Source: Parasalinivibrio latis
Lineage (GTDB): Bacteria > Pseudomonadota > Gammaproteobacteria > Enterobacterales > Vibrionaceae
DNA: 64,000 nt
Reading direction: 5' to 3'
Assembly: GCF_036825535.1 (NCBI RefSeq)
Contig: NZ_CP098813.1
Span: forward strand, 1,488,001-1,552,000
The translations under genes and the position numbers were made by a program. Of this stretch, positions 16,506 to 25,653 are shown in pieces. Position 1 is the stretch's first letter, and the number at the start of each line of letters is the position of its first letter. The notes under the pieces were generated by a model that did not search any database, had not been told where the DNA came from, and saw only the letters and a program-made list of their open reading frames with translations.

Positions 16506-17468
16506 TCATGCCGGTCGTGGAATTTGTATTCTGCCATTAATGTATTGAAGTGGAGTTGGCCGGTCTTCAGCGAGCAAATACGCCCCGTCGAGATCGATAA
16601 ACTTAGCCTCAATGGCAACCGGTAAAGCGTCCGTCATTGCGAGGGATGTTCCCAACATACAGCCAACCATGTAATCCAAACCTGCCTTTTGGGCTTCATC
16701 AGCACACTTCAGGGCTTCGGTTAAACCTCCGGTTTTATCCAGTTTAATATTAACCATCTGATATTTGCTTTTTAACCCGGGTAAATCCCTGCGGGTATGA
16801 AAGCTTTCATCTGCACAAAGAGGTATCGGGCTTTTTAAATTAAGGAGGAAGTCATCGTTCCCGGCTGGAAGCGGTTGCTCTACCATCGCAATACCATGGG
16901 TGAAAGCAGCGTTAAGGTTTTGTATCAGGTCTTGTTCCTGCCAGGCTTCATTTGCGTCTACGATAATGCGGCAATCCGGTGCAACATTACGAACGGCTTT
17001 GAGCCTTTCAGTCACAGCGTCATTGTTGAGCTTTATTTTAAGCAGAGAAGCGCCGTCGCGGACATACTGTTCTGCCTCCATTGCCATCTCTTCTGGTGTC
17101 CCAATGGAGACAGTCATCGCGGTTTCCAAAGAACCGGGTAAAGAGAAGGGTTTCACCTTTTGACAGCATATGTCGTATTTCCACAGCGCCGCATCCAATG
17201 CATTTCGGGCAGCACCAGGGGGAAGCAATTCCACCAATGCTTCACGGGTAACAGGACCTGATGCAAATCGGCCCTTCAAGGATCCTATCTGCTCCATTAC
17301 ACTTTCTACGGTCTCTCCATATCTGAGAGTGGGGCTGCATTCCCCTTCAAAATTGACCCCGTCTTCCTCTAACTCTACACGGATGACTTCTGCGTGGGTC
17401 CGCTTTCCCCTGGCAATAATGAAAGGACGTTTAAGGTCGAACTTCTCCCGGTAGGCTGTTATTTTCAT
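16506..17468 (-). CDS. dgcA: Enolase-superfamily racemase/epimerase, DgcA-type (N-acetyl-D-glutamate racemase or Ala-Glu epimerase)
   Basis: 320 residues of the dipeptide epimerase/muconate-lactonizing branch: LKIKL with the first catalytic lysine, metal ligands in DANEAW, EQP and DES, and the second lysine in NIKLDKTGG. By itself this would be called L-Ala-D/L-Glu epimerase (YcjG). Its start overlaps by 4 bp the end of a DUF1611 gene, and this pair is the marine DgcN-DgcA D-glutamate pathway, in which DgcA converts N-acetyl-D-glutamate to the L-form. The neighbour decides the call: without it the dipeptide epimerase name would stand. Confidence 0.85.
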   Translation of the reverse strand: MKITAYREKFDLKRPFIIARGKRTHAEVIRVELEEDGVNFEGECSPTLRYGETVESVMEQIGSLKGRFASGPVTREALVELLPPGAARNALDAALWKYDICCQKVKPFSLPGSLETAMTVSIGTPEEMAMEAEQYVRDGASLLKIKLNNDAVTERLKAVRNVAPDCRIIVDANEAWQEQDLIQNLNAAFTHGIAMVEQPLPAGNDDFLLNLKSPIPLCADESFHTRRDLPGLKSKYQMVNIKLDKTGGLTEALKCADEAQKAGLDYMVGCMLGTSLAMTDALPVAIEAKFIDLDGAYLLAEDRPTPLQYINGRIQIPRPA

Positions 17469-18487
17469 TTTTGTTCCCCATGCTGATATGAGAGCACAGC
17501 GTCCACCAAGGGGGCGTAGGTAAAACGTAACGGGTCAGTGGCGGGAATACCGTAATGCGATTCCAGTTCCTGGCAGTACTTAAGGGCTTCATCTTCTTCC
17601 AACGCTGATGTGTTGAGGCTGAACGCGATAAATTTGGCGTTAGGATTGACAGGGTGAACAAGCTTGAGCAGTGTTGCCATTATTTCATCAATATCGGGTA
17701 GTGCGATGTGTGGCATGTGCCGGGTATGGGGCCGGTTGACCTCATGGCACAAAACCAGGGCGTCCGGCTGCGCACCGTGAAGCAACCCGACTGAGACTCC
17801 GGCATAGGCCGGATTCAGTACAGAGCCCTGACCCTCAATAATTTGCCAGGTATTGGGATCGCAGGCCGGGGACAGTTGCTCCGTCGCGCCGGAAATAAAA
17901 TCTGCAACCACGGCATCTACCGCTATTCCGGTGCCCTCGATAAGAATACCCGTCTGTCCGGTTGCGCAAAACTGCGTATCAACCCCGGCTTTAGACAAGC
18001 CTTCATGGATACTCAGCGCGGTATACATTTTTCCTACAGAGCAGTCTGTCCCTACGGTTAACAGGCGCTTTCCAGTGCGCTTTTTGCCACTGCCTACAGC
18101 CAGTTCCCCTTTAAAATGCCGGATATCTATAAGATCAACACCGTAAATTGCGGCGGCGTGTGCGATAGCTTCAACGGCGGACAGTGCTTTGTGCATCCCT
18201 GAGACCACATTAAACCCGACAGAGATAGCTTCAACAATTACCGACACCCAGGCGTCTGGAATGAAGCCACCGGCATTTGCAGTCCCCAGAACCAGCGTGT
18301 TTGCACCCGCTTCTTTAGCCTGCTCAAAGGTCATGTCAGGAATCCCCAGGGAAACGGTCGACGGGGTCATTCTGTATTGGGCGACGCATTTCTCAGGGCG
18401 CCACTGCAATACGCCCCTGGCAGTTTTCACTGCAAGGGGATCGGTGACATCGCCAAGGAACAGTAAATAGGGGCCAGTAATTTCCAT
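17465..18487 (-). CDS. dgcN: DUF1611 protein, DgcN-type D-glutamate N-acetyltransferase
   Basis: 340 residues of the DUF1611 family. A Rossmann-like N-terminal part (TLVLGTANAGGFIP) is followed by a P-loop-like LLTVGTDCSVGKMYTAL (about residues 142-158) and a conserved IIEGQGSVLNPAYAGVS. From published work on marine bacteria as I recall it, DgcN acetylates D-glutamate and DgcA then isomerises it to N-acetyl-L-glutamate. Coupled to dgcA by a 4-bp overlap, with a LysR gene directly upstream on the same strand. Together with dadA 3-5 kb away this forms a D-amino acid utilisation area. Confidence in the family is high; the reaction is by homology. Confidence 0.85.
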   Translation of the reverse strand: MEITGPYLLFLGDVTDPLAVKTARGVLQWRPEKCVAQYRMTPSTVSLGIPDMTFEQAKEAGANTLVLGTANAGGFIPDAWVSVIVEAISVGFNVVSGMHKALSAVEAIAHAAAIYGVDLIDIRHFKGELAVGSGKKRTGKRLLTVGTDCSVGKMYTALSIHEGLSKAGVDTQFCATGQTGILIEGTGIAVDAVVADFISGATEQLSPACDPNTWQIIEGQGSVLNPAYAGVSVGLLHGAQPDALVLCHEVNRPHTRHMPHIALPDIDEIMATLLKLVHPVNPNAKFIAFSLNTSALEEDEALKYCQELESHYGIPATDPLRFTYAPLVDAVLSYQHGEQK

Positions 18488-18581
18488 GTAAGCAGTCCTT
18501 TGTCATTTAACTTTTACTCAGTATGCACAAGATAGGAATCGCGTTGGAAATACTTGGTTGTTTGAGGGGTATAACCATGGT

Positions 18582-19457
18582 TTATATGTTTGGCTGGAGA
18601 TCCCCCTCCAATGCAGACATGAGCATGCGTGCTGGTTGGCTCAAAGGTATATGTGCAGCCCTGACGATTGATACCGGAAAAGTAAAACCGTCACCCAAAG
18701 GGTAGATATCCAGCAGTGCTGCGTAGTATGAAGCAGTCCAGGGGTCTATTATGGCAATCCCGGCGCCAGCCACAGCCAACTCAGCTGCGGCCATATATGA
18801 CTGAACTGAAATCTCGCTGTAAATTTCGCCCCAATCGGGAAGGCGTGTTTGCAAGTACTGGCCAAGCGGATCCCTGGTGTCGAGTTTGACCAATGGACAA
18901 CGACGGTCTCTAAGTATTTCTGTCAGTGAAAAAGGTGGTTTTATCTGGCCTTTCGGTGTGACAAGTACAAATTGCCTGGTTAACAGCGTTGAAGATATAG
19001 TGCCGTGCGGCTCACTGTCACCAAACACCACCCCCAGATCTATTCTGTTTTCCCGGAGTTGTTGGATAAGGCCATCCCGGTTGTCTGTCACAAGATCGTA
19101 AGTCAATTCCCTGTTTGCGCGGTATTGAGCGATTACCGGCGCAACCAGTTTACTTGCGAGAATAGGGGCTGCACCAATACGGATATGTTGCTGTCCTTTT
19201 TCCAGTTGTACCGTGACAGCGTTAAGTTGGCTGATTTGGCGGTATACCGCTTCAGCTTCGGGGAGAAGGCGTTTCGCTTCGGGAGTCGGGAAAAGCCTTC
19301 CTTTGTGGCGCTCAAACAGGGGGAAGCCCAATTGTTGTTCAGTGTGGGCAAGTACACGGGTGATGTTCGGTTGGGAGACATGGAGTAGCCTTGCAGCACC
19401 GGAAAGCGTACCTGCACTCATAACTGCATAAAATATTTCAATTTGTCTCAGTCTCAT
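18582..19457 (-). CDS. LysR-family regulator of the dgcNA pair
   Basis: 291 residues: HTH at the N-terminus (GTLSGAARLLHVSQPNITRVLAHTEQQLGFPLFER) and a LysR effector domain. It is upstream of and co-directional with dgcN (94 bp gap), so it probably controls D-glutamate use. The frame is open to 19562, but ATG 19457 (MRLRQIEIFYAV) is the standard LysR start. The last ~15 residues lack any special feature. Regulation of dgcNA is inferred from position only. Confidence 0.88.
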   Translation of the reverse strand: MRLRQIEIFYAVMSAGTLSGAARLLHVSQPNITRVLAHTEQQLGFPLFERHKGRLFPTPEAKRLLPEAEAVYRQISQLNAVTVQLEKGQQHIRIGAAPILASKLVAPVIAQYRANRELTYDLVTDNRDGLIQQLRENRIDLGVVFGDSEPHGTISSTLLTRQFVLVTPKGQIKPPFSLTEILRDRRCPLVKLDTRDPLGQYLQTRLPDWGEIYSEISVQSYMAAAELAVAGAGIAIIDPWTASYYAALLDIYPLGDGFTFPVSIVRAAHIPLSQPARMLMSALEGDLQPNI

Positions 19458-19672
19458 TTTTGCAATCCATGCGGTTTTTTGTTTCAGGTTAAAACATATC
19501 GGTAACCTGTCGATAAATAAATATGCCCAGTGCAGGGGAGAGTTGTCGGGTAGCAAAATCATTCTGGTGCATTTTGACGCTATATTTAACTAGACCTGAT
19601 GCATTGCCTTTCTGACATCAACAATTTTCAGAGAGGTGTTTTTCTCCAGCAGTTTTGAGAAAAGGAAAACGC

Positions 19673-21247
19673 ATGATGTCACGAGAGCCAGTACCGGCTT
19701 TTGTTAAAGCTATGGGACACCGAATTGTCGGTTACGTCCTTAACATATCAGAAACCGAAGCGCGGCGCGTACTTACGCTTGATTATCGCCTGAGCAACCA
19801 GCAACGCGTTACGTTCGCATCTTACCTGGAGCTATGCCGTCATCTGCGAGATGACGCACTCTCGCAGGGGGATACCGAGCGGTCTTTTTTTCAACGCCTT
19901 CCCAGGGCGCGCCAGTCTGAAACCCACATCTTTAACGTGTGGCATTACCAGCACAACGGCAAGTTTATTGTTCCCTACAGTGAAGATGTATTGGCATACC
20001 GTGTATGTCTGTTAGCCGCTGAACTCTACCCCCTGTTTCTGGTAAAAACCGCAACCAAAAGGCATATGTTCTACCGAATGTCGGGGCATCTCAGCGCAAC
20101 TATTGCCCAGACACCGGAATATAAGCAACTCTGCCACGCGTTTTTGGGGGATGCGTCTTTCGAGCGCCTGTTTGAAGAAATCAGCAACGACCCGTTTGAA
20201 ACGTTGGGCCGGTATTCTGACAGTCGGGGACATAAGTCGGTTATTTCCCTGGCATCACTGCCGGCGGCACTACTGCTAAACAGTTATGACTTGATGCGTG
20301 CGCGGGGACCGATTTCCCAACGAATATTTGTATCAACCGTAAAAGAAATGTTGGATACAGCCCGTGGCCTGGCTGACGGAGAAGTTGCACAAATACCGCT
20401 ATTTGTCGGGTTCAGGAACGCGAGTCTCGGAAACCTTGATGAACTGGCAACCAAATGGGGTGTGTGGCGACGCTATAGCCCGGCTATTGCTGAATACGTT
20501 CTTCAAACACCCAAAGCAATGGCTAGGCGCAAGAGCAGTGGTTTTATACTTGAATCCGGTATGTCATATGCCATCAATGTTGGGGAACTGGTGGATGACG
20601 ATGAGTGGCCAGATGAAGTACTGGTCGCAGAGGAGGAGAGGCTCTCTACGGAATACAACATTTCCATGTGCCTTGCGCTGTGTTACCTCAATAACAAGAG
20701 CTCATTTACGGCGCCCGAATGGGTTTGGACGATAGATCCATTCTCACTTGAAGGGGGACACCGACTGGTAGATACCGTTGCGGAGACTGATCATCCCGTT
20801 GTGATTGAAAAGAGCCATCTTGATGATATTGAACAGTGGAGCCTTTTACTGGAAGACACCGACTCGACCGGTATACGGTTGGCCTTTTCCCGTCTGGTAT
20901 CAGCCGCGCAATTCCCTTCGGCGACAGACGGTCTCCTGGATGCAATGATCGCTTTCCGAAATATCTTTGCAGCAGGAAGTCACCCGGAAAGAATACGTGA
21001 CGCTGTCACTAAACTGCTTGCGGGAGAAACAACAGGTGTATTAGAGCTTGTAGACCGGATTGAGCAGGCATGGGAGGCTGTATTTACAGGGGATGTCTGG
21101 TATGACAAAGAGGAAATTGCTGAATTGACCCAATCATGCATTAGCCTTTGTCTCGTATGCCTTCATCACCTATATCTCAAACACCGGGAACTTGTCAGTG
21201 ATCCGATCCGGTTGGAAAAACTGGTTACCCTTGATGGAAATAGTTGA
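19673..21247 (+). CDS. Unrecognised 524-aa protein, possibly with a HEPN-like C-terminal region
   Basis: Not recognised. It is soluble, without signal peptide or membrane segments, and divided into an N-terminal ~320 residues of mixed structure and a C-terminal ~200-residue helical part. The block around residues 415-470 (FSRLVSAAQFPSATDGLLDAM, then FRNIFAAGSHPERIRDAVTKLL) recalls Apea/HEPN-type helical domains by its layout, but the R-x4-6-H RNase motif is not evident. ATG 19673 has AAGG 7 bp upstream; TTG 19655 is less likely. It stands alone between the divergent LysR gene and the MOSC fusion gene. A stand-alone single-protein defence factor is one possibility among many. Confidence 0.6.
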   Translation: MMSREPVPAFVKAMGHRIVGYVLNISETEARRVLTLDYRLSNQQRVTFASYLELCRHLRDDALSQGDTERSFFQRLPRARQSETHIFNVWHYQHNGKFIVPYSEDVLAYRVCLLAAELYPLFLVKTATKRHMFYRMSGHLSATIAQTPEYKQLCHAFLGDASFERLFEEISNDPFETLGRYSDSRGHKSVISLASLPAALLLNSYDLMRARGPISQRIFVSTVKEMLDTARGLADGEVAQIPLFVGFRNASLGNLDELATKWGVWRRYSPAIAEYVLQTPKAMARRKSSGFILESGMSYAINVGELVDDDEWPDEVLVAEEERLSTEYNISMCLALCYLNNKSSFTAPEWVWTIDPFSLEGGHRLVDTVAETDHPVVIEKSHLDDIEQWSLLLEDTDSTGIRLAFSRLVSAAQFPSATDGLLDAMIAFRNIFAAGSHPERIRDAVTKLLAGETTGVLELVDRIEQAWEAVFTGDVWYDKEEIAELTQSCISLCLVCLHHLYLKHRELVSDPIRLEKLVTLDGNS

Positions 21248-21311
21248 TGCTGCGTCTTTAATAGTTCGTGTGTTAAAGTAATGTAATAACTCAAGAAAAC
21301 AAGGAGCAGTT

Positions 21312-23126
21312 GTGAGCAGCGTCAGACTCAAGCAAATAAATATCTATCCAATTAAATCTACCGGGGGATTGTCCCTTTCTTCTGCATGGGTAGAGAAAAG
21401 TGGACTGAGCTTTGACCGTCGGTTCCTCGTCGCAGATAAAACGGGCAGAATGATTACCGGACGTACACACCCAAAACTGGTCGATGTCCATGCATCCCTT
21501 ATTCCGGGGGGCGTGGTGTTGACACACTCCCAGATGTCTTCTGTCGTCTTGAAATACCAGCAATTCAGCAGCTCTTCGGTGGCGACGAATGTGTGGGCTG
21601 ATGAATTCGAAGCGCTTTCGACCAGTGAAATGGCCAACAGCTGGCTTTCCCATCTGCTGGGAGAGCAAGTGCAACTTTTGTACGCTGGTGACAACACGCC
21701 TCGGTTTGGTACCAAGGCTAATACCGACGTCAGTTTCGCTGATCAGTACCCGCTACTGGTTATCAGTGAAGCATCGTTACAGGCGTTAAATGACCGCTCA
21801 CCGGTGAAACACCGGATGGAACAGTTCAGGACAAACCTTGTTGCTACAGGAACCGAAGCGTTTGCAGAAGATACGTGGAAGCGCATTCGTGTTGGCGCTG
21901 TAGAATTCGACATTGTCAATCCATGTGCCAGATGCGTATTTACAACCCTTGATCCAGAGACCGGACTTTTTCGGCCTGATGGTGAGCCACTGAATACTCT
22001 CAGCCAATTCAGGCAAGGGGAAGGTGGCGTTGTAAATTTTGGTATGAATCTAATTCCCCGAAACGAAGGTATTATTGAAGCCGGCGCAGAAATTGAGGTA
22101 CTGGCTTTTCGGGATGCTGAAGTCTATGAAGATAATACAGCCCCCAAATTTACGCTGAAGTGTGTAAAGACAGAGGAAGTTGCGCGAAATTTCAAAACAT
22201 TCTGGTTTGATGCGCATGAAGGAAAATTAAGCCATAAGGCTGGGCAGCACCTGCCCTTGGAACTTGAAATTGACGGCAAACGTGTGTCCCGCCGCTACAC
22301 GCTTTCTTCTTCCCCTTCGCAAGAGGGACTGGCGATATCGGTCAAGCGAGTCGAAGATGGATTAGTTTCAAACTGGTTACAGGACAACCTTCAGCCTGGG
22401 GATGAGATCAAAGCCCTGGCACCCGAAGGGGAGTTTTATGTCGAAAGTGAAGACAGGCCACGCTTGTTCCTAACCGCTGGAAGCGGAGTCACCCCAGCAA
22501 TGTCGATGTTGCGGTTTCTTGCTGACGCCAACCAACTCTCTGATACCACGTTCCTTCATCTTTGCAGGAGTGAAGAAGATATCCCATTTGAGTCCGAGCT
22601 TGCCTCACTTGCCTCTGCTCACCCTGGCTTAAACGTATTGATTGCATTAACAAAACCTGCAAACGGATGGAAGGGGCTTTCTGGTCGCCTGAGTGAAAAA
22701 CATCTCGCATCTGTTTCAGCTATCGCTGGCAGGGAGGTTTTTTGCTGCGGTCCAGAAGGCTTTATGACGGCCGCTAAATCTATGTTATTGGCAATGGGGT
22801 TACCCGAATCGTCCTGGCGTCAGGAGTCATTCGGGATCGCTGCAAGTGATCCTGGGGTGGATGCATCTCGCCTGAGCATTGATATTGATGGGGAGTTTTT
22901 CCCCGGTGATAACCAAAGGCCACTTCTTCTACAGGCAGAAGAGGCAGGGTACCCGCTGAGCTATTCTTGTCGCGCCGGAATGTGTGGAGCATGCAAAATG
23001 AAGCTTAACAGCGGAGAAGTTGACCAGCCCGATATGCCCGCGCTTTTCCCTGGTGAAAAGGAGGATGGGCTTGTGCTGGCGTGCTGCTGTGTACCCAAAA
23101 GTGATATATCGCTTTCCCGAATTTAG
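21312..23126 (+). CDS. MOSC - FAD/NAD(P) reductase - 2Fe-2S ferredoxin fusion oxidoreductase (YcbX-like)
   Basis: 604 residues in four modules: MOSC N-terminal barrel (~1-125, INIYPIKSTGG), MOSC domain (~130-265, with the conserved cysteine region NPCARCVFTTLDPETG), a ferredoxin-reductase FAD and NAD(P) pair (~280-500: RRYTLSSSP for FAD, LTAGSGVTPAMSML for nucleotide), and a C-terminal plant-type 2Fe-2S domain (~515-604, CRAGMCGAC plus a distal CCC). MOSC proteins bind a molybdenum cofactor and reduce N-hydroxylated compounds; E. coli YcbX has MOSC plus ferredoxin only and needs an external reductase. Here the electron supply is built in. GTG start with AAGGAG 5 bp upstream. A terminator follows at 23168. 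Confidence 0.92.
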   Translation: MSSVRLKQINIYPIKSTGGLSLSSAWVEKSGLSFDRRFLVADKTGRMITGRTHPKLVDVHASLIPGGVVLTHSQMSSVVLKYQQFSSSSVATNVWADEFEALSTSEMANSWLSHLLGEQVQLLYAGDNTPRFGTKANTDVSFADQYPLLVISEASLQALNDRSPVKHRMEQFRTNLVATGTEAFAEDTWKRIRVGAVEFDIVNPCARCVFTTLDPETGLFRPDGEPLNTLSQFRQGEGGVVNFGMNLIPRNEGIIEAGAEIEVLAFRDAEVYEDNTAPKFTLKCVKTEEVARNFKTFWFDAHEGKLSHKAGQHLPLELEIDGKRVSRRYTLSSSPSQEGLAISVKRVEDGLVSNWLQDNLQPGDEIKALAPEGEFYVESEDRPRLFLTAGSGVTPAMSMLRFLADANQLSDTTFLHLCRSEEDIPFESELASLASAHPGLNVLIALTKPANGWKGLSGRLSEKHLASVSAIAGREVFCCGPEGFMTAAKSMLLAMGLPESSWRQESFGIAASDPGVDASRLSIDIDGEFFPGDNQRPLLLQAEEAGYPLSYSCRAGMCGACKMKLNSGEVDQPDMPALFPGEKEDGLVLACCCVPKSDISLSRI

Positions 23127-23167
23127 AGGGTTTTTCCTTTAAAGAAGATGGTGTGTTTGAGTTGTTG

Positions 23168-23190
23168 AACGGGCAATTTGCCCGTTTTTT
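23168..23190 (+). terminator. Rho-independent terminator
   Basis: AACGGGC/GCCCGTT stem with a 5-nt loop, then a T-run. It ends the MOSC fusion gene. Confidence 0.9.
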
Positions 23191-23304
23191 ACTTGCTTCC
23201 TCTCTGAACTATGGTCTGCTTTCACATTAACTTTGAAATTCAATGACATTCAACACAGAGTTTACTGATAGAATTAAAAAAAAAGTATTAGTTTTGGTAA
23301 CCCA

Positions 23305-23961
23305 ATGAAAGTTCGTGCTGTATGGTTTTCTGCAGGCCTGGTTTCCGGGGCGGTCTTGGTGTTTGTCATTGGAGGAGCGAAGCTTTCTGTTGAGCGTGAA
23401 GCCCATGCCTCCCACCAACAAAAACAAGAGCAAATCTCCCAATCCAGGGAGACGCTTCTTTCTCAACAGGTAGCTCGTTCTGAGTCTACTATTAGAAAAT
23501 TGGAAGAGCGCCTTTTACAAAGGGACAAGGAAATTGCGTCGATCAGGGAGCAGGTGGCAGCCCTTAGCGTAAATCTATCAAATTCAGGGCAATTGCAGCA
23601 GGGTACCCAGGGGCGCATCGAAGTACTTAAAAATGAGCTTGGTAATGTAAACAGGACGTTGGAACGCCTGAATCGGCTTTACGCAGAACGCTATGGGCTT
23701 CTGCAGCAAATGACAGAATTGAATGGTGAGCTGGCAAAGTCAAAAGCTGATACCGATCGTTTCAAGGCGGCATGCGACAAATACAAATCTGGTACGAGCT
23801 GGGATTGGGTTTCCGAAGAAGATTGCGACAGCTTCCATGCATCGGAAAAAACGTATAAAAAGCAGCTACTCGTCTACAAGGGGCTGACCGAGCGGTTAAT
23901 GTCTGTTCAAACACAAATAGATGGTGAGAGCAGTAAAGCTGAATTGGATGAGAACAAGTAA
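23305..23961 (+). CDS. Single-pass membrane coiled-coil protein, 218 aa
   Basis: Not recognised as a named family. One N-terminal transmembrane helix (residues ~6-28) acts as an anchor or uncleaved signal, followed by a long, charged, heptad-like coiled coil (~35-150) and a C-terminal part with two Cys (FKAACDKYKSG and EEDCDSFH, ~18 residues apart) that could form a disulfide if outside the cytoplasm. It lies upstream of, and in the same direction as, the REC-CheC gene (135 bp gap). A scaffold role in a membrane complex is plausible; nothing more can be said. Confidence 0.65.
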   Translation: MKVRAVWFSAGLVSGAVLVFVIGGAKLSVEREAHASHQQKQEQISQSRETLLSQQVARSESTIRKLEERLLQRDKEIASIREQVAALSVNLSNSGQLQQGTQGRIEVLKNELGNVNRTLERLNRLYAERYGLLQQMTELNGELAKSKADTDRFKAACDKYKSGTSWDWVSEEDCDSFHASEKTYKKQLLVYKGLTERLMSVQTQIDGESSKAELDENK

Positions 23962-24096
23962 CGACCAAGTAAAATCCATTCAAATAATAAATAGAAAATA
24001 AAGACACTTGCCGTCTAATCAATGCGTGGCATATCTGGTATATGTGTTACATTGATAAGAGCGGGTTGCAATTTTTTGACCGGTAAGGGGTAAGGT

Positions 24097-25113
24097 TTGA
24101 CTACCAGGATTCTGATTACTGATGACTCCGCATTAGCTCGTAAGCAGATGGCACGCTCGCTGCCGGAATGGTTAGACGCTGATATCGAGTTTGCCGAAAA
24201 TGGCTTGATAGCAATAGAAAAATTAAAATCCAGCCGTTTTGATTTAATGTTCCTGGATCTGACAATGCCGGAGCTTGACGGTTACGGTACGCTTGAACAA
24301 ATGCGTTCATTTGACCTCTCAGTCCCTGTTTTTGTTGTTTCCGGCGACATCCAGCCAAAAGCTCAGGAAAGAGTCCTTGCATTAGGTGCGAAGCACTTTA
24401 TTAAAAAGCCTGTCGCAAAGGATGTCCTCAGCGACTTGTTAAAAGAGTATGTGTCGCCTTCACAATCCTCAGGGAAGGTTGCAGAGAAAAAACCTGTTGC
24501 AGTCGATGATGTCCGTATTCGCCGCCGAGATATTTATATGGAAGTGGTGAATGTTGCTATGGGTCGGGCTGCAGATTCTCTGGCGCGGTTTTTCGATGTC
24601 TTTGTTGAGTTGCCACTGCCACAGGTAAATGTGTTTGAAACCGGTGAGTTGATTATGACCATCCGGCACTTGGCGTCGAACAGTGATTCAATGTCGGGTG
24701 TATGCCAGGGTTTCAGTGGGGAAGGGATTGGTGGTGAGGCACTCATGCTTCTCAGTGATTCAAACATTTCTGATTTGCTGAAAGTACTTAACTATCCTGA
24801 TACCGGAGCTGAAGACAACGAGCTGGAACTGCTGATGGATGTCAGCAACGTTTTGACCAGCGCATTTCTTATGGGATTGGGTGAGCAGGCAGGCGTAAAG
24901 TTCGCTCAGACATCCCCGACGCTGTTAGGCCAGCATGTTGATGTAAACAGCCTTGTTGAGACGATGAAGGGGAATTGGAAGAAAACGGTTACTATTGAAG
25001 TGAGTTATGGTATCGAAGGCACAAATATTAAGTGTGACCTGCTGTTGTTACTGGTAGACGAGTCGTTGCCGCTGTTGGACAACAAGCTGGCTTATTTGAT
25101 GGATGAGGACTGA
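24097..25113 (+). CDS. Response regulator with C-terminal CheC/CheX-like phosphatase domain
   Basis: 338 residues. Residues 1-125 are a receiver domain: ITDDSA acidic pair, phosphoacceptor Asp in LMFLDLTMPELDGYG, and the conserved lysine in FIKKPV. Residues ~150-335 resemble CheC: LMDVSNVLTSAF carries the Asn of the CheC phosphatase signature (with Asp where Glu is usual), followed by a Pro 23 residues on, as in the family. Such a protein could dephosphorylate CheY-like partners, gated by its own phosphorylation. TTG start with AAGGGG 6 bp upstream. A PAS protein gene follows 3 bp later, so they form an operon. Confidence 0.85.
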   Translation: MTTRILITDDSALARKQMARSLPEWLDADIEFAENGLIAIEKLKSSRFDLMFLDLTMPELDGYGTLEQMRSFDLSVPVFVVSGDIQPKAQERVLALGAKHFIKKPVAKDVLSDLLKEYVSPSQSSGKVAEKKPVAVDDVRIRRRDIYMEVVNVAMGRAADSLARFFDVFVELPLPQVNVFETGELIMTIRHLASNSDSMSGVCQGFSGEGIGGEALMLLSDSNISDLLKVLNYPDTGAEDNELELLMDVSNVLTSAFLMGLGEQAGVKFAQTSPTLLGQHVDVNSLVETMKGNWKKTVTIEVSYGIEGTNIKCDLLLLLVDESLPLLDNKLAYLMDED

Positions 25114-25116
25114 ACC

Positions 25117-25557
25117 ATGGCTAACGCTTCAGATTTTGACCAGTTTCACTGGATGGTTGAGATGGTCCAAAACATTGATATGGGCCTTATCGTCATTGAC
25201 CGTGATTATAAAATCCAAATGTGGAATGGCTTTATGGTCCATCACAGCGGGTTGCCGGCAAAGCATGTGATGGGAAAGTCACTTTTCGATGTGTTTTCTG
25301 ATGTCCCTCAAGACTGGTTTCGCGCAAAGGCAAGGCCAGTTTTTGAACTTGGTTGCAGAAGTTTCGTTGTTTGGCAGCAACGGCCCTATCTTTTCCATTG
25401 CCGTAACGTAAGGCCAATTACCGACCGTGCCAAGCACATGTACCAGAACATTACGCTCAACCCGATGGCTAACACCCGCGGGGAGATTGGCCATATCTTT
25501 ATTTCTATCAAAGACGTGACAGCCGAAGCACTCAGCAAGCTTGATGAATATAAATAG
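25117..25557 (+). CDS. Stand-alone PAS domain protein
   Basis: 146 residues comprising a single PAS domain (IDMGLIVIDRDYKIQMWNGFMVHHSGLPAKHVMGKSL) with a typical C-terminal IFISIKDVTAEAL strand and no output domain. Only 3 bp separate it from the REC-CheC gene, so it is probably the sensory or partner subunit for that regulator. The pair likely belongs to chemotaxis or c-di-GMP signal control, but no kinase lies nearby. A bidirectional terminator follows. Confidence 0.85.
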   Translation: MANASDFDQFHWMVEMVQNIDMGLIVIDRDYKIQMWNGFMVHHSGLPAKHVMGKSLFDVFSDVPQDWFRAKARPVFELGCRSFVVWQQRPYLFHCRNVRPITDRAKHMYQNITLNPMANTRGEIGHIFISIKDVTAEALSKLDEYK

Positions 25558-25577
25558 AAGCCATCCGTCACCGATAC

Positions 25578-25609
25578 AAAAAGGGGCAGAATTTACTCTG
25601 CCCCTTTTT
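25578..25609. terminator. Bidirectional rho-independent terminator
   Basis: Stem AAAAGGGGCAGA/TCTGCCCCTTTT (12 bp) with a 6-nt loop, A-rich on one side and T-rich on the other, so it can stop both the PAS operon (+) and the GH95 gene (-). Confidence 0.92.
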
Positions 25610-25653
25610 ATCTTCTGGCTTTTATCATCCATCCAACAAGATGGAAGAACAAA

